Source: Candidatus Nitrosotenuis uzonensis
Lineage (GTDB): Archaea > Thermoproteota > Nitrososphaeria > Nitrososphaerales > Nitrosopumilaceae
Length of the DNA stretch: 64,000 nt
Direction of reading: 5' to 3'
Assembly: GCF_000723185.1 (NCBI RefSeq)
Contig: NZ_CBTY010000008.1
Location: forward strand, 296,677-360,676
In this document: positions 26,030-33,641 of the stretch, piece after piece
How positions within the stretch are numbered: position 1 is the first letter of the stretch
How the letters are laid out: each line of letters starts with the position of its first letter
The notes under the pieces: model-generated
Seen by the model: the letters and a program-made list of their open reading frames with translations, nothing else
The model's database searches: none
What the model was told of the DNA's origin: nothing
Program-made: the position numbers and the translations under genes

Positions 26030-26395
26030 TTAGTTTTGTTGCACTTTTTGATTTGCATCAAGTGATGCAATCTGTTTTTCAAATATTTTTTGGAATTTCT
26101 TTAGTTCGTTTATTCTGATCTTTTGCTGGTCAAGGTGGTTATTCACATGTTTTATGTACCTGCTAGTTTCCTCGGCAGTCTTGTTTAGCTCGGAGATCTT
26201 TTCCTCAAGAATCTCGCTCAGTGAACATGGCTCTGCTGAGACGTCCTTCAGATATATGATCCTCTTTGGCGTTAGCGTCTCGTCAAGCTCGGGAATCTTT
26301 GGGCCGTGTTCCGTTATGTGTTTTGGATAATCATCAGATCGCATAAGGCGCTTGTAGCGCTCCTTTGTCTTGCGGTCCAGATACCTACGCGTCAT
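26030..26395 (-). CDS. Coiled-coil protein, function unknown
   Basis: From the ATG at 26395 the protein has 121 residues. The N-terminal 50 residues are basic (MTRRYLDRKTKERYKRLM) and the rest is a long helical stretch from about residue 65 (SEILEEKISELNKTAEETSR) to the end, likely a coiled coil. The frame is open to 26449, but the T/A-rich stretch near 26428 fits a leaderless start at 26395 and the upstream residues add nothing recognisable. It ends 2 nt after the converging response-regulator gene. The family is not recognised. Confidence 0.6.
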   Translation of the reverse strand: MTRRYLDRKTKERYKRLMRSDDYPKHITEHGPKIPELDETLTPKRIIYLKDVSAEPCSLSEILEEKISELNKTAEETSRYIKHVNNHLDQQKIRINELKKFQKIFEKQIASLDANQKVQQN

Positions 26396-26520
26396 TCTAA
26401 CTCCTATCCTTTCACTTGGTATACTAAATCTAGTTTGTAAAATATACACGAACAGATTTTATGGATTTGACACAGATATTACGTAAATCGTTATAAATGG
26501 ATGAAATAAGCCATTAGACG

Positions 26521-26838
26521 ATGGGCGGAGACAAAAAAAAGAGTGCAGCTCAAATGGAAAAAAGCCAGGAAAGCGACAAGAAAAAAGAATCAGGCGGCAA
26601 GAAAGACAAAAAGCAAGAAAAACAGGAAAAGAAAGCAGAGATTACAGTCATAGTAAACGAGGACCAAGCGCTCAAGCTCATAAAATCAAATAATTTTATC
26701 ACCGCCACCGAGCTTGCAAGGCAGACAGGAGTCAAGATATCTACTGCAAATACGTGCCTTGTTGGTCTTCTAAAGAAAGGCGCAGTAAAAAGAGCCGGCG
26801 GATTTAGCGGCCACTGGATATATCAGCCAACTTCATAA
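26521..26838 (+). CDS. rps25e: 30S ribosomal protein S25e
   Basis: A small-subunit protein shared with eukaryotes. The first 38 residues are an extremely lysine-rich tail (KKKESGGKKDKKQEKQEKK), and the C-terminal 65 residues form a winged-helix fold (ALKLIKSNNFITATELARQ, then TANTCLVGLLKKGAVKR and GHWIYQ). The start lies about 25 nt after the TATA-like gttataaat. The 3' end overlaps the convergent cyclophilin-like gene by 16 nt. Confidence 0.95.
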   Translation: MGGDKKKSAAQMEKSQESDKKKESGGKKDKKQEKQEKKAEITVIVNEDQALKLIKSNNFITATELARQTGVKISTANTCLVGLLKKGAVKRAGGFSGHWIYQPTS

Positions 26839-27206
26839 AGCGACAACACGTCACCGGGTTTGGCAGATTTTAATAGTTCAACGTCTTCTAGTATCTTTCC
26901 TATAGGCGTCATAGGTTTGGTTGTTATCACATCTGCAACAAAAATGCAGATGCTACTACCAGTAGGCGAGAATGCAATATCGCCTTTTTTGAACTCTTTT
27001 CTTTGTCTTTCTACACCAGAATTTACCATCGTTTCAAAATAGACTATGCTTTGCCCAAGAAAGTGTGTGTTGCCAGAAAGCGGTAGTGATCGCGATATCA
27101 ATCCTACTGTTTTTGGTGAGAGGTGTCGTTTTAGCTCGCAGTTGAGTTTTGCCTTACCTTTGACTTCTAAAATCAGACGTAGACCAGATACGGAGCCGGC
27201 GCTCAT
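26823..27206 (-). CDS. Cyclophilin-like fold protein (TM1367-type)
   Basis: A 127-residue, mostly beta protein. The order of motifs (VKGKAKLNCELKRHLSPKT, then GDIAFSPTGSSICIFV and PIGKILEDVELLKSAKPGD) matches the small cyclophilin-like family found in Thermotoga and archaea, which has the barrel of cyclophilin but lacks its catalytic Arg. A ligand-binding rather than isomerase role is likely. It overlaps S25e at the 3' end by 16 nt and is divergent from rpoK. Confidence 0.75.
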   Translation of the reverse strand: MSAGSVSGLRLILEVKGKAKLNCELKRHLSPKTVGLISRSLPLSGNTHFLGQSIVYFETMVNSGVERQRKEFKKGDIAFSPTGSSICIFVADVITTKPMTPIGKILEDVELLKSAKPGDVLSLYEVG

Positions 27207-27258
27207 TCACAGAGATTTCGCGTATGAATATATAACCGTACCAAGTGAGTTTTTTCAC

Positions 27259-27759
27259 TTGTCCGATCCTGAAGAAGCTGAAGTTGAGATTACAGAAGAG
27301 ATCGAAGAGGAACCAGATTTTGTCAGACCGGCAGGTGAAGAAGTAAGCGAAGATACCTCGATGGAGGATGCAATTAACGCATACAGGAAAATTTTTGAGA
27401 CAAAAGAACTTACTGATGAGGAACGAGCCGAGCTAGACAAGAAAATAAAGGAAATGGAACAGCGAGAAATTATCGATGTCGACCCAATCCACCAAGCAGT
27501 CGAGATACCGCTTGCAGGGAAGGGCAAGATTGCAATCGGGCCACCGACATTGACAAGATTTGAGAAAGCACGAATTCTTGGAGCACGTGCACTACAACTC
27601 TCACAAGGTGCACCACCGTTCATATCGATTCCACCAGATGCAAGAACATCACTAGATATCGCATTAAAAGAGCTAGAAGACAGAGCAATCCCAATCGTAA
27701 TCAGACGTAGATTGCCAAATGGCGACTATCAGAATATTCCAATAGATTATTTCAACTAA
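27259..27759 (+). CDS. rpoK: DNA-directed RNA polymerase subunit K (Rpb6 homologue) with acidic N-terminal extension
   Basis: The C-terminal 75 residues are a clear RpoK/Rpb6/omega domain (GPPTLTRFEKARILGARALQ, then PPFISIPPDA and IPIVIRRRLPNGD), which clamps the largest polymerase subunit. It is preceded by about 90 acidic residues (EEAEVEITEEIEEEPDF and a helical segment up to DVDPIHQAVEI), absent from short archaeal RpoK but reminiscent of the acidic tail of eukaryotic Rpb6. The frame is open to 27046 through the opposing gene. The TTG at 27259 is chosen because gaatatataa is centred about 32 nt upstream; Met at 27361 is an alternative. Confidence 0.85.
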   Translation: MSDPEEAEVEITEEIEEEPDFVRPAGEEVSEDTSMEDAINAYRKIFETKELTDEERAELDKKIKEMEQREIIDVDPIHQAVEIPLAGKGKIAIGPPTLTRFEKARILGARALQLSQGAPPFISIPPDARTSLDIALKELEDRAIPIVIRRRLPNGDYQNIPIDYFN

Positions 27760-27810
27760 TGAACAAATCGTCGATAAAACTTAAAAACGCTGCATTTTTG
27801 GAAAAACTCA

Positions 27811-28122
27811 ATGATTAGTATGGGGGAGACAACGGAGGAATTAAGAGTTGCTGAAAAAAGGACAGAACCTTACATATATCATGTCAGAAACGAGCCGGTA
27901 ATGCAGGCTGCACTTGATGTTTTCACTATAATCAACAAGCATGGCAAAGGCATGTTGCTTGCAAAGGGGGGCTCCATTCCAAGTGCTGTTGCCATTGCAA
28001 ACATACTAGTGGAAAAGATGCTAAACAGAGTTTGCACCATAGAGCACATACTTCTTGATTCAGAAAACGAGTTTGGGAAAAGAATGATCTCAACAATAGA
28101 GATTTTAATTGTAAAAAACTAG
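27811..28122 (+). CDS. albA: DNA/RNA-binding protein Alba
   Basis: A 103-residue archaeal chromatin protein. The Alba fold signature is visible as YIYHVRNEPVMQAALDV near residue 22, GKGMLLAKGGSIPSAVAIAN around the DNA-contacting lysines, and the C-terminal STIEILIVKN. The lysine usually acetylated in Sulfolobus Alba is in the N-terminal strand-1 region; here that part reads RTEPYIYH, so the classical K16 is not obvious. The ATG at 27811 lies about 29 nt after acttaaaaac, fitting a leaderless start; the Met at 27820 is an alternative. It overlaps the converging HTH gene by 4 nt. Confidence 0.94.
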   Translation: MISMGETTEELRVAEKRTEPYIYHVRNEPVMQAALDVFTIINKHGKGMLLAKGGSIPSAVAIANILVEKMLNRVCTIEHILLDSENEFGKRMISTIEILIVKN

Positions 28123-28541
28123 TATACGCTGCCTGGCCCTTTTAGCAACATGTTCTCACATTCTTTGCAGATTGCCTCATCTATGTTAGATTCCAGATTG
28201 TGGTGTATCTCGCATATCAATAGACTTGACTTGATATAGTTGCACAAACTAATGAATTTGGCAAGACTTGATGGGGTGTATGCCATATCCGAAGCAAGTC
28301 GCTCGCTTAGCTCCTTTATCATCTGTGATACCTGTTCATCGGCAACAAGTTTTTGGATTAGTTTTGGGTCACCTCTAGTCCCACGTATGTAGTTGCTGAT
28401 TGCAGCTTGAGTTACTCCAAGCATTTTCGATATTTCATCTTCGCGTATCTTGTGCTCTTCTGCTAGTTTTTTTGCCAGTATGGCGCGCAGTGCAGGAATT
28501 AGCGTTTTTGATTCAATCTCGGCAGGCAGTAGCAATAGCAA
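28119..28541 (-). CDS. HTH transcriptional regulator with C-terminal Cys/His cluster
   Basis: A 140-residue protein. Residues 14-55 contain a helix-turn-helix of the Xre/predicted archaeal regulator type (EDEISKMLGVTQAAISNYIRG). The C-terminal part carries CNYIKS, LICEIHHNLES and AICKECENML, a probable metal or redox-sensing cluster. This arrangement resembles a group of archaeal regulators annotated as predicted transcriptional regulators. It is divergent from the asparagine-synthase-like gene across a 187-bp gap that contains an 8-bp-arm palindrome, suggesting control of itself and of that gene. Confidence 0.82.
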   Translation of the reverse strand: MLLLLPAEIESKTLIPALRAILAKKLAEEHKIREDEISKMLGVTQAAISNYIRGTRGDPKLIQKLVADEQVSQMIKELSERLASDMAYTPSSLAKFISLCNYIKSSLLICEIHHNLESNIDEAICKECENMLLKGPGSVY

Positions 28542-28636
28542 AAATCAGCCTACAATATATTTAAAGTTAACATGCACATCAACATTTACAAAATCACACA
28601 CATTATTTTGACAGGATAAATTTAGCTTAAACTAAT

Positions 28637-28659
28637 TTGCATTTACATTCAAAATGCAA
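28637..28659. promoter_or_regulatory. Palindrome TTGCATTT-N7-AAATGCAA in a divergent promoter region
   Basis: A perfect 8-bp inverted repeat with a 7-bp spacer, lying 96 bp upstream of the HTH-gene start at 28541 and 70 bp upstream of the start at 28729. It is a plausible operator for the HTH regulator. A second small palindrome (AAACA-T-TGTTT) follows at 28661-28671, and a TATA-like tttaaat lies close to it. Confidence 0.45.
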
Positions 28660-28728
28660 CAAACATTGTTTTAAATCCAAAGATTGCCAGAACTCAAAAT
28701 TTAATTTCAAATCAATACAGATATCAAT

Positions 28729-29667
28729 ATGAATCAGGTTCTCCAACAGACATACAAAATACTGGAAAATGCCGTCTTAGAATGCAACGCCAAATCCATC
28801 TCACTCTCAGGCGGACTTGATAGTGCAATCATCGCATACTTTCTGCAAGATAAAGGAGTTAGCGCAATATCCGTCATTTCAAAAGACTTTATTGCAAGTG
28901 ACCTAACTTATTGCCAGCTTGCCGCCAAGAGATTCAAAATGCCACTTTCAATCAAGATGTGCCAGATAGATCAGATATACCATGCAATAGAGCAGACGGT
29001 GGAAATACTTGGTAACTTCAATGACATAGAGATAAGAAACAACGTAGTGGCATACCTTGCATTTGATGAAGCAAAGAATCTAGGTTTTGATAGAATAGTC
29101 ACCGGTGACGGGGCAGATGAGATATTTGCAGGGTATAATTTCCTTTTAAATAAAACCGAAAGTGAGCTACAGGTCGAGCTAGACAGAATTAGAAAAATAA
29201 TGCACTTTCCATCTCAAAAGATAGGAAAGGCACTAGGCATAGCTGTAGAGTCCCCTTTCTGTAGCACTAATGTACTCAAATTTGCAAAAACTATTCCTGC
29301 AAACATGCTTGTCGGGGAACACGATGGTAAAAAATATGGCAAGCTGATTTTACGCAAGGTCTTTGAAGATAAAATACCAAAGTCAATAGTTTGGAGAGAG
29401 AAATCACCGATGCAGGAGGGGGCTGGAACTCAAGGGCTGACAGAGTTTTTTGAGCACTCTATTCCAGATCATGTATTTGCTCAAAGGGCAAGGCAGATAA
29501 AAGAAAAGGACAACGTTACAATCAGGACAAAGGAGTCGCTACAATACTATGAGATATTCCGCAAAAACCATGACCCCCCAAGCTCAATTGGAGTTCAAAA
29601 ATGCCCCGACTGCAATGCTGGAATAGAGTCCAGATTTTGTAGGATGTGTGGCAAGTTTCCAGTTTAG
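28729..29667 (+). CDS. Asparagine-synthase-like ATP-pyrophosphatase without glutaminase domain, C-terminal zinc ribbon
   Basis: A 312-residue protein with the PP-loop SGGLDS at residues 27-32 and the AsnB synthase-domain motifs VTGDGADEIFAGYNF and VWREKSPMQEGAG. It starts directly with the synthetase domain; the N-terminal class II glutamine amidotransferase of AsnB is absent, so it must use free ammonia or a partner. The last 25 residues form a zinc ribbon (CPDCNAGIESRFCRMCG) not found in AsnB. It may activate a carboxylate as an acyl-adenylate, perhaps to amidate a small molecule, protein or tRNA; asparagine synthesis is possible but unproven. It is divergent from an HTH regulator. Confidence 0.85.
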   Translation: MNQVLQQTYKILENAVLECNAKSISLSGGLDSAIIAYFLQDKGVSAISVISKDFIASDLTYCQLAAKRFKMPLSIKMCQIDQIYHAIEQTVEILGNFNDIEIRNNVVAYLAFDEAKNLGFDRIVTGDGADEIFAGYNFLLNKTESELQVELDRIRKIMHFPSQKIGKALGIAVESPFCSTNVLKFAKTIPANMLVGEHDGKKYGKLILRKVFEDKIPKSIVWREKSPMQEGAGTQGLTEFFEHSIPDHVFAQRARQIKEKDNVTIRTKESLQYYEIFRKNHDPPSSIGVQKCPDCNAGIESRFCRMCGKFPV

Positions 29668-29810
29668 CTCTTTTTTGCCCATTTTTTGGGTTTTTTCTTA
29701 AAGATTCGTCTGCATCCGTTGCAACAGAAAAAATATTTCTTACTGTCGTATTCGTAGGTAACTGCAAGGCTCTCATCCATTTCGATTCCGCACACAGGAT
29801 CCACGGGCAT
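29664..29810 (-). CDS. YHS-domain microprotein
   Basis: A 48-residue protein that is essentially one YHS domain: it opens MPVDPVCGIEMDESLAVTY, continues KYFFCCNGCRRIF and ends in a Lys-rich tail (KKKPKKWAKKS). YHS domains bind metals such as copper through the Cys of DPVCG and the following CxxxC, and occur in copper ATPases and related proteins. The Met at 29810 is preferred to one five codons earlier because the TATA-like tataaata is centred near 29836, 26 nt upstream. It overlaps the 3' end of the asparagine-synthase-like gene by 4 nt. It may be a metallochaperone. Confidence 0.75.
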   Translation of the reverse strand: MPVDPVCGIEMDESLAVTYEYDSKKYFFCCNGCRRIFKKKPKKWAKKS

Positions 29811-29867
29811 AACTAGACCCGGCATATTTTCTATTTATACACTTGGCTGTACATAGACTCACAGATA

Positions 29868-30818
29868 CTATGCTTCTAACATCACTGTTCGGATATCGTC
29901 TATAGTATCTGCTACCATTATCCTATCTCTTAGTCTAGTGCTTCCCACAAGTCCCTTTGTGAACCTCATTGCCTGCTGTCGTATGTTTGGAAATTTTATG
30001 TTATAGTGTAAGGCATATTCGGCGTACTTGAGAAACATTTCCACTTGGTATCTTGCAGAGTATTCCTGGTATGTGCCAGTCATAATGTACTCGCCAATCT
30101 GCTTGAAAAGAAACGGATTCCCCATGGCCGCCCTGCCAATCATGATATAATCACATCCTGTCTCATCTAGCATCTTTTTTGCAAGTTCCGGACTTGTAAT
30201 ATCACCGTTGCCCACCACTGGCACGTCTACAATTTCTTTTAGCTTTCGTATCAGTGACCAATCAGACTGTCCAGAATAGCCCTGTCTTACAGTTCTTGCA
30301 TGAAGCGTTATCATCTGTATTCCCTCCTCCTGTGCAATTCGTGCTATGTCTTTGAATCTATCCGGGTCGTTGATGCCTGCTCGCATCTTTAGCGTGATGG
30401 GTTTTTTCACAGACGAGACAAGTGTTCGAAATATCTTTCTTGTAAGGTCGTTATTTTGAAGTAGTGCTCCTCCGGCCATCTGCTGTGTTATGTGCGGGGC
30501 GGGACAGCCCATATTGTAGTCAATTATATCAAAGAATGGTTCTACTATTTTCGCTGCCCTTCCAAGTGCATCAAGATCTGAGCCAAACAATTGTATTGAT
30601 ATGGGCCGTTCCTTTTCAGAAAACTCGACAAATTCAGTTATTTTCTTGCCCTCAAGTCTTAGCTGCCTTTCTTTTGCAATTATTGCATGTATGCTTGTAA
30701 GCTCTGTTGCAACAAGACCTGCACCCATCTCCTTGCAAAGCAGCCTCAGTGCTGCATCGCTGACGCCTGCCATGGGAGCCAAAAACGCCTTGCTAGAAAA
30801 TTTTGGTAGGCAGCTCAT
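29868..30818 (-). CDS. dus: tRNA-dihydrouridine synthase
   Basis: Flavin enzyme that reduces uridines in the tRNA D-loop. From the Met at 30818 (MSCLPKFSSKAFLAP) it has 316 residues. The FMN barrel shows LAPMAGVSDAALRLLC, the catalytic Cys in DYNMGCPAPHI, LKMRAGIND, LHARTVRQGYSG, PVVGNGDI and MIGRAAMGNPFLF; the C-terminal helical domain follows. The frame is open seven codons further, but a TATA-like gttttatatt lies about 28 nt before 30818. The family assignment is firm; the position modified is not known. Confidence 0.94.
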   Translation of the reverse strand: MSCLPKFSSKAFLAPMAGVSDAALRLLCKEMGAGLVATELTSIHAIIAKERQLRLEGKKITEFVEFSEKERPISIQLFGSDLDALGRAAKIVEPFFDIIDYNMGCPAPHITQQMAGGALLQNNDLTRKIFRTLVSSVKKPITLKMRAGINDPDRFKDIARIAQEEGIQMITLHARTVRQGYSGQSDWSLIRKLKEIVDVPVVGNGDITSPELAKKMLDETGCDYIMIGRAAMGNPFLFKQIGEYIMTGTYQEYSARYQVEMFLKYAEYALHYNIKFPNIRQQAMRFTKGLVGSTRLRDRIMVADTIDDIRTVMLEA

Positions 30819-30918
30819 GCAGCCTTTCACAGAACGCACAATATAAAACGAATGAGAAAGTTATCCGTTCAGCTCAAACACACTAGAAAAAATAGTCACT
30901 TGGAATCCACATAATACG

Positions 30919-31611
30919 TTGAGATTTCAAAATAGGGCGGGCTTGCTGTTCTGGCACAACGCCGCACTAGTCACATTTGCTGCAGTCGCAATAGGAATGA
31001 CATGGACTGTGATGAACTCTGGATTCTCATCAAGCGAGGTAATGAAGGATGTAATCGAGGACGCAGTAACAGATTCTGCCAATGCGTTTCAAGTTGTAGG
31101 TAGCATGACTGGAACCGCGCAAGTTGCTGCAAATGAGGTAATGGTTACAGCAACGCCCATAACCACCACCATAAATGGAATAGTGGATCTTGATACATCA
31201 AATATCAAAATTGCCTACAAGATAATAAAAGACGCAAGCTATACCATAACACAGGAGAACATCTATGCAGGAACGCTGTACGGAACATCATACAATTCTG
31301 TAGGATCTGCAATCAAGGCTGCAAAAGAGCAAGGTCTGATAAGCGCCAACCCGCTAATAGATGAACAAAAACCGCAGGAAACTGTAGCGTTTCTTTATTG
31401 GATAATCAACCTTGACGGTGACAAGTACCTGCAGAACGGCGAGATAATGAACCTTGTAATAATTTACTCAGAGAAGGACAGGCCGTCTACAGGCGAATAT
31501 CTGCAGATACAGGCAACTGAAAAGCAGGGAATATTGTTGGATATTCAGAGAACTGTGCCCAACATATCAACATCTATTCTTGACTTTGGCGGCAAAGTAA
31601 AAAATGACTAG
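30919..31611 (+). CDS. Archaellin-like protein (orphan)
   Basis: A 230-residue protein with a class III (type IV pilin-like) N-terminus: QNRAG followed by a 24-residue hydrophobic helix (LLFWHNAALVTFAAVAIGMT), so processing by a prepilin/prearchaellin peptidase is expected. Beyond the helix, the conserved pattern (TATPITTTINGIVDLDTSNI, then WIINLDGDKYLQNGE and LQIQATEKQG) resembles archaellin globular domains, including the usual C-terminal LxxGE-type segment. The start is a TTG at 30919. No arl motor gene is nearby; flanking genes are metabolic. It could be a filament subunit, a minor archaellin or an adhesion pilin using a motor encoded elsewhere. Confidence 0.7.
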   Translation: MRFQNRAGLLFWHNAALVTFAAVAIGMTWTVMNSGFSSSEVMKDVIEDAVTDSANAFQVVGSMTGTAQVAANEVMVTATPITTTINGIVDLDTSNIKIAYKIIKDASYTITQENIYAGTLYGTSYNSVGSAIKAAKEQGLISANPLIDEQKPQETVAFLYWIINLDGDKYLQNGEIMNLVIIYSEKDRPSTGEYLQIQATEKQGILLDIQRTVPNISTSILDFGGKVKND

Positions 31612-32711
31612 TATGACGGCACGAGTTTCCTTACAAGTCCGATAAACTCATCATGCGACATTGGTGGCACTTTGAGAATTTCCAAGTTTTCCTGAACGTG
31701 GGATGGATCTTTCTGACCCACAAGCGGGGCAAGCACACCAGGAGTTGAGCGGATAAACTGGAGACATCTAAGTGATGGCTTTAGCTGGCCAAACTCCGGT
31801 ATTGTCCCAGGTGCAAGGAGCCTTCCCTGCATGAGCGGTACACTAGTAAAGATACCGATGCCAAGTTTTTGTGCAGCATCGAGTACCGAGACTTGGATAC
31901 CGTCGATTTTTTGGTTTTTTGCCATGAATGCCTGATCATAATACATATTGTATGGAAGCTGAATAAATCTAAAACCGTGGTCGTCTCCGCCAATCTGTTT
32001 TGCAATACTCACAGTCTCACTTAGTGACAAATACTGCGGATTATCTTCGCCCACCCTAAAGCACTCCCAAGTGGCCATGCCGTAGAATCTTATCTTGCCG
32101 TCTCTGCGTTTTTGCTCGTACATCTCAAAGACCTGCTTTAGGTTTTTTACAAACTCTTCTTTAGATATGTCCTGAATCTGTCCTTCTACTGCGTTGTGCA
32201 GGTACATCAGATCCACGCATTCTAGTCCCAAATTTTTGAGACTTCGATTCAGCTGGTCCTCAAGATAAGAGACCTTCATACAATGGTATCCGGATGAAAT
32301 ATCGTCCGGGCCTATGATTCCCGGTTTTGTGTATTCGCGCTGTACATACGCCCAAAAGTCTTCTTTTATGTCAGCATCATTTGTAATGTACCCGTTCTTT
32401 GTACTAACAAATATCTGATCTCGCTTTATGCTTTCTTGCTGTATTAGCTCAGATAATGCCCTTCCAACAGAGCGTTCAGCCTTTTGTGCCCGGTAGTTTA
32501 TCGCAGTATCAATTACATTTATGCCTGCCATGACTGATTTTTTTATTGCATCAGTTACTAGTGTATCCGTTGCCGCATCAGGATTCCCAAGATAGGTTCC
32601 CATACCGACGTTCGAGAGCGTCAATCCATGAACAAGCCTAAAGTTTGCTGCAAGTCCGTGCTTTTCTGAGAACTTTTTTGTGCCTTCCGGCGTGGAAAAT
32701 CCTGAAATCAT
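31608..32711 (-). CDS. Aldo/keto reductase
   Basis: A 367-residue NADPH-dependent oxidoreductase of the TIM-barrel AKR superfamily. The tetrad is visible: Asp and Tyr in VIDTAINYRAQKAE, Lys in VSTKNGY and His in MYLHNAVEG. It is longer than most AKRs (about 280-320 residues), with an insert after the lysine (KEDFWAYVQREYTKPGIIG). The substrate is unknown. It lies 24 nt downstream of the prenyltransferase gene, so a role in modifying a prenylated quinone or lipid is possible but speculative. It overlaps the archaellin-like gene by 4 nt at convergent 3' ends. Confidence 0.88.
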   Translation of the reverse strand: MISGFSTPEGTKKFSEKHGLAANFRLVHGLTLSNVGMGTYLGNPDAATDTLVTDAIKKSVMAGINVIDTAINYRAQKAERSVGRALSELIQQESIKRDQIFVSTKNGYITNDADIKEDFWAYVQREYTKPGIIGPDDISSGYHCMKVSYLEDQLNRSLKNLGLECVDLMYLHNAVEGQIQDISKEEFVKNLKQVFEMYEQKRRDGKIRFYGMATWECFRVGEDNPQYLSLSETVSIAKQIGGDDHGFRFIQLPYNMYYDQAFMAKNQKIDGIQVSVLDAAQKLGIGIFTSVPLMQGRLLAPGTIPEFGQLKPSLRCLQFIRSTPGVLAPLVGQKDPSHVQENLEILKVPPMSHDEFIGLVRKLVPSY

Positions 32712-32735
32712 AAAATCCCTAGGAAGGGTACGAAT

Positions 32736-33641
32736 TTAACCGTAATTATCTGCAACAAACGAAACTAGAAATCCTGCCACAAACAATGCGCCAGTTATCC
32801 TGCTGAACAGCAGCGTTGATTTCATAACGGAAAGAAACTCTTTTTCATCATTTATGCTTGCAGTAATCTTCCTGCCTGCATCAAGTGCAAAAAAAGATGA
32901 AGCTAAAGAAAGTAGGCAAAAAACAGGAAAAAGTCCAGATGCAATGCCGCCGATTACAAAACCATACGTCACTGCAGGAAACGCCCAGAATACCTTTGAG
33001 GCCGATGCCTTGCCAAGCACTATGACAAGCGTTCGTCTTCCCTTTTGCTTGTCTGCATCATGGTCAGGAAACGATGTGATGTATAATACAAATGATGAGA
33101 GCGTGCCTGCTATAATGCCAGCTGCAATGTCGGTTGCGGTGATGAACTGTGTCTGAATGTATGATGTGCCAAGCACGATCATACATCCTTTTATTGCGAC
33201 AAATATCTCGCCTAGTCCGGAATCGACTATTCTTGTAGAGTAAAAGTAAATTGAAATGATTGCAAACCCAAGTATTGCTGCAATTATCCATCCATACAGT
33301 GCAACAAAATATACTCCTGCAAGCGAGCCAAGTACTAGAAACAGAATTCCTGCACGATAAACGATAGACGGCTTTAGCAGGCCCTCCGGTAGTACACCTG
33401 TGCCGCCGCTGAACTTTGTTCTCTTGGTAGCAGTGTCGATTCCCCGTTTGTAGTCCCAGTAGTCGTTTAGCAGATCAACGCTTGCATGCAATGCTACAAC
33501 CCCGCCCATAGTGATTACCGCACTTGTAAGATCGATATTCTGGGCCTTCCAGTACGATACTGCAAGGCCAAGCGAGACCGCTATGACTGACGCTAGGAGA
33601 AACTTTACCCTAATTACTCTGAACCATACTGACAGACTCAT
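32736..33641 (-). CDS. UbiA-family prenyltransferase (MenA-like)
   Basis: A 301-residue integral membrane enzyme with eight to nine helices. The first Asp-rich motif is LLNDYWDYKRGID (near residue 60) and the second is SFPDHDADKQKGRRT (near 190), both binding the prenyl diphosphate through Mg. Sequence and length resemble 1,4-dihydroxy-2-naphthoate polyprenyltransferase (MenA); ammonia-oxidising archaea contain menaquinones, which supports such a role. Heme O synthase or geranylgeranylglyceryl-phosphate prenylation are less likely alternatives. The start overlaps the DUF2203 gene by 4 nt, implying co-translation. Confidence 0.85.
   Translation of the reverse strand: MSLSVWFRVIRVKFLLASVIAVSLGLAVSYWKAQNIDLTSAVITMGGVVALHASVDLLNDYWDYKRGIDTATKRTKFSGGTGVLPEGLLKPSIVYRAGILFLVLGSLAGVYFVALYGWIIAAILGFAIISIYFYSTRIVDSGLGEIFVAIKGCMIVLGTSYIQTQFITATDIAAGIIAGTLSSFVLYITSFPDHDADKQKGRRTLVIVLGKASASKVFWAFPAVTYGFVIGGIASGLFPVFCLLSLASSFFALDAGRKITASINDEKEFLSVMKSTLLFSRITGALFVAGFLVSFVADNYG

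Noticed and set aside
27046-27258. Long N-terminal extension of RpoK
   Set aside because: It runs antisense through the cyclophilin-like gene and crosses the TATA box; the composition is unlike the rest of the protein.
28661-28671. AAACA-T-TGTTT as a further copy of the response-regulator operator
   Set aside because: The arms are in the opposite order (AAACA...TGTTT instead of TGTT...AACA) and the spacing to the start differs; treated only as a local palindrome.
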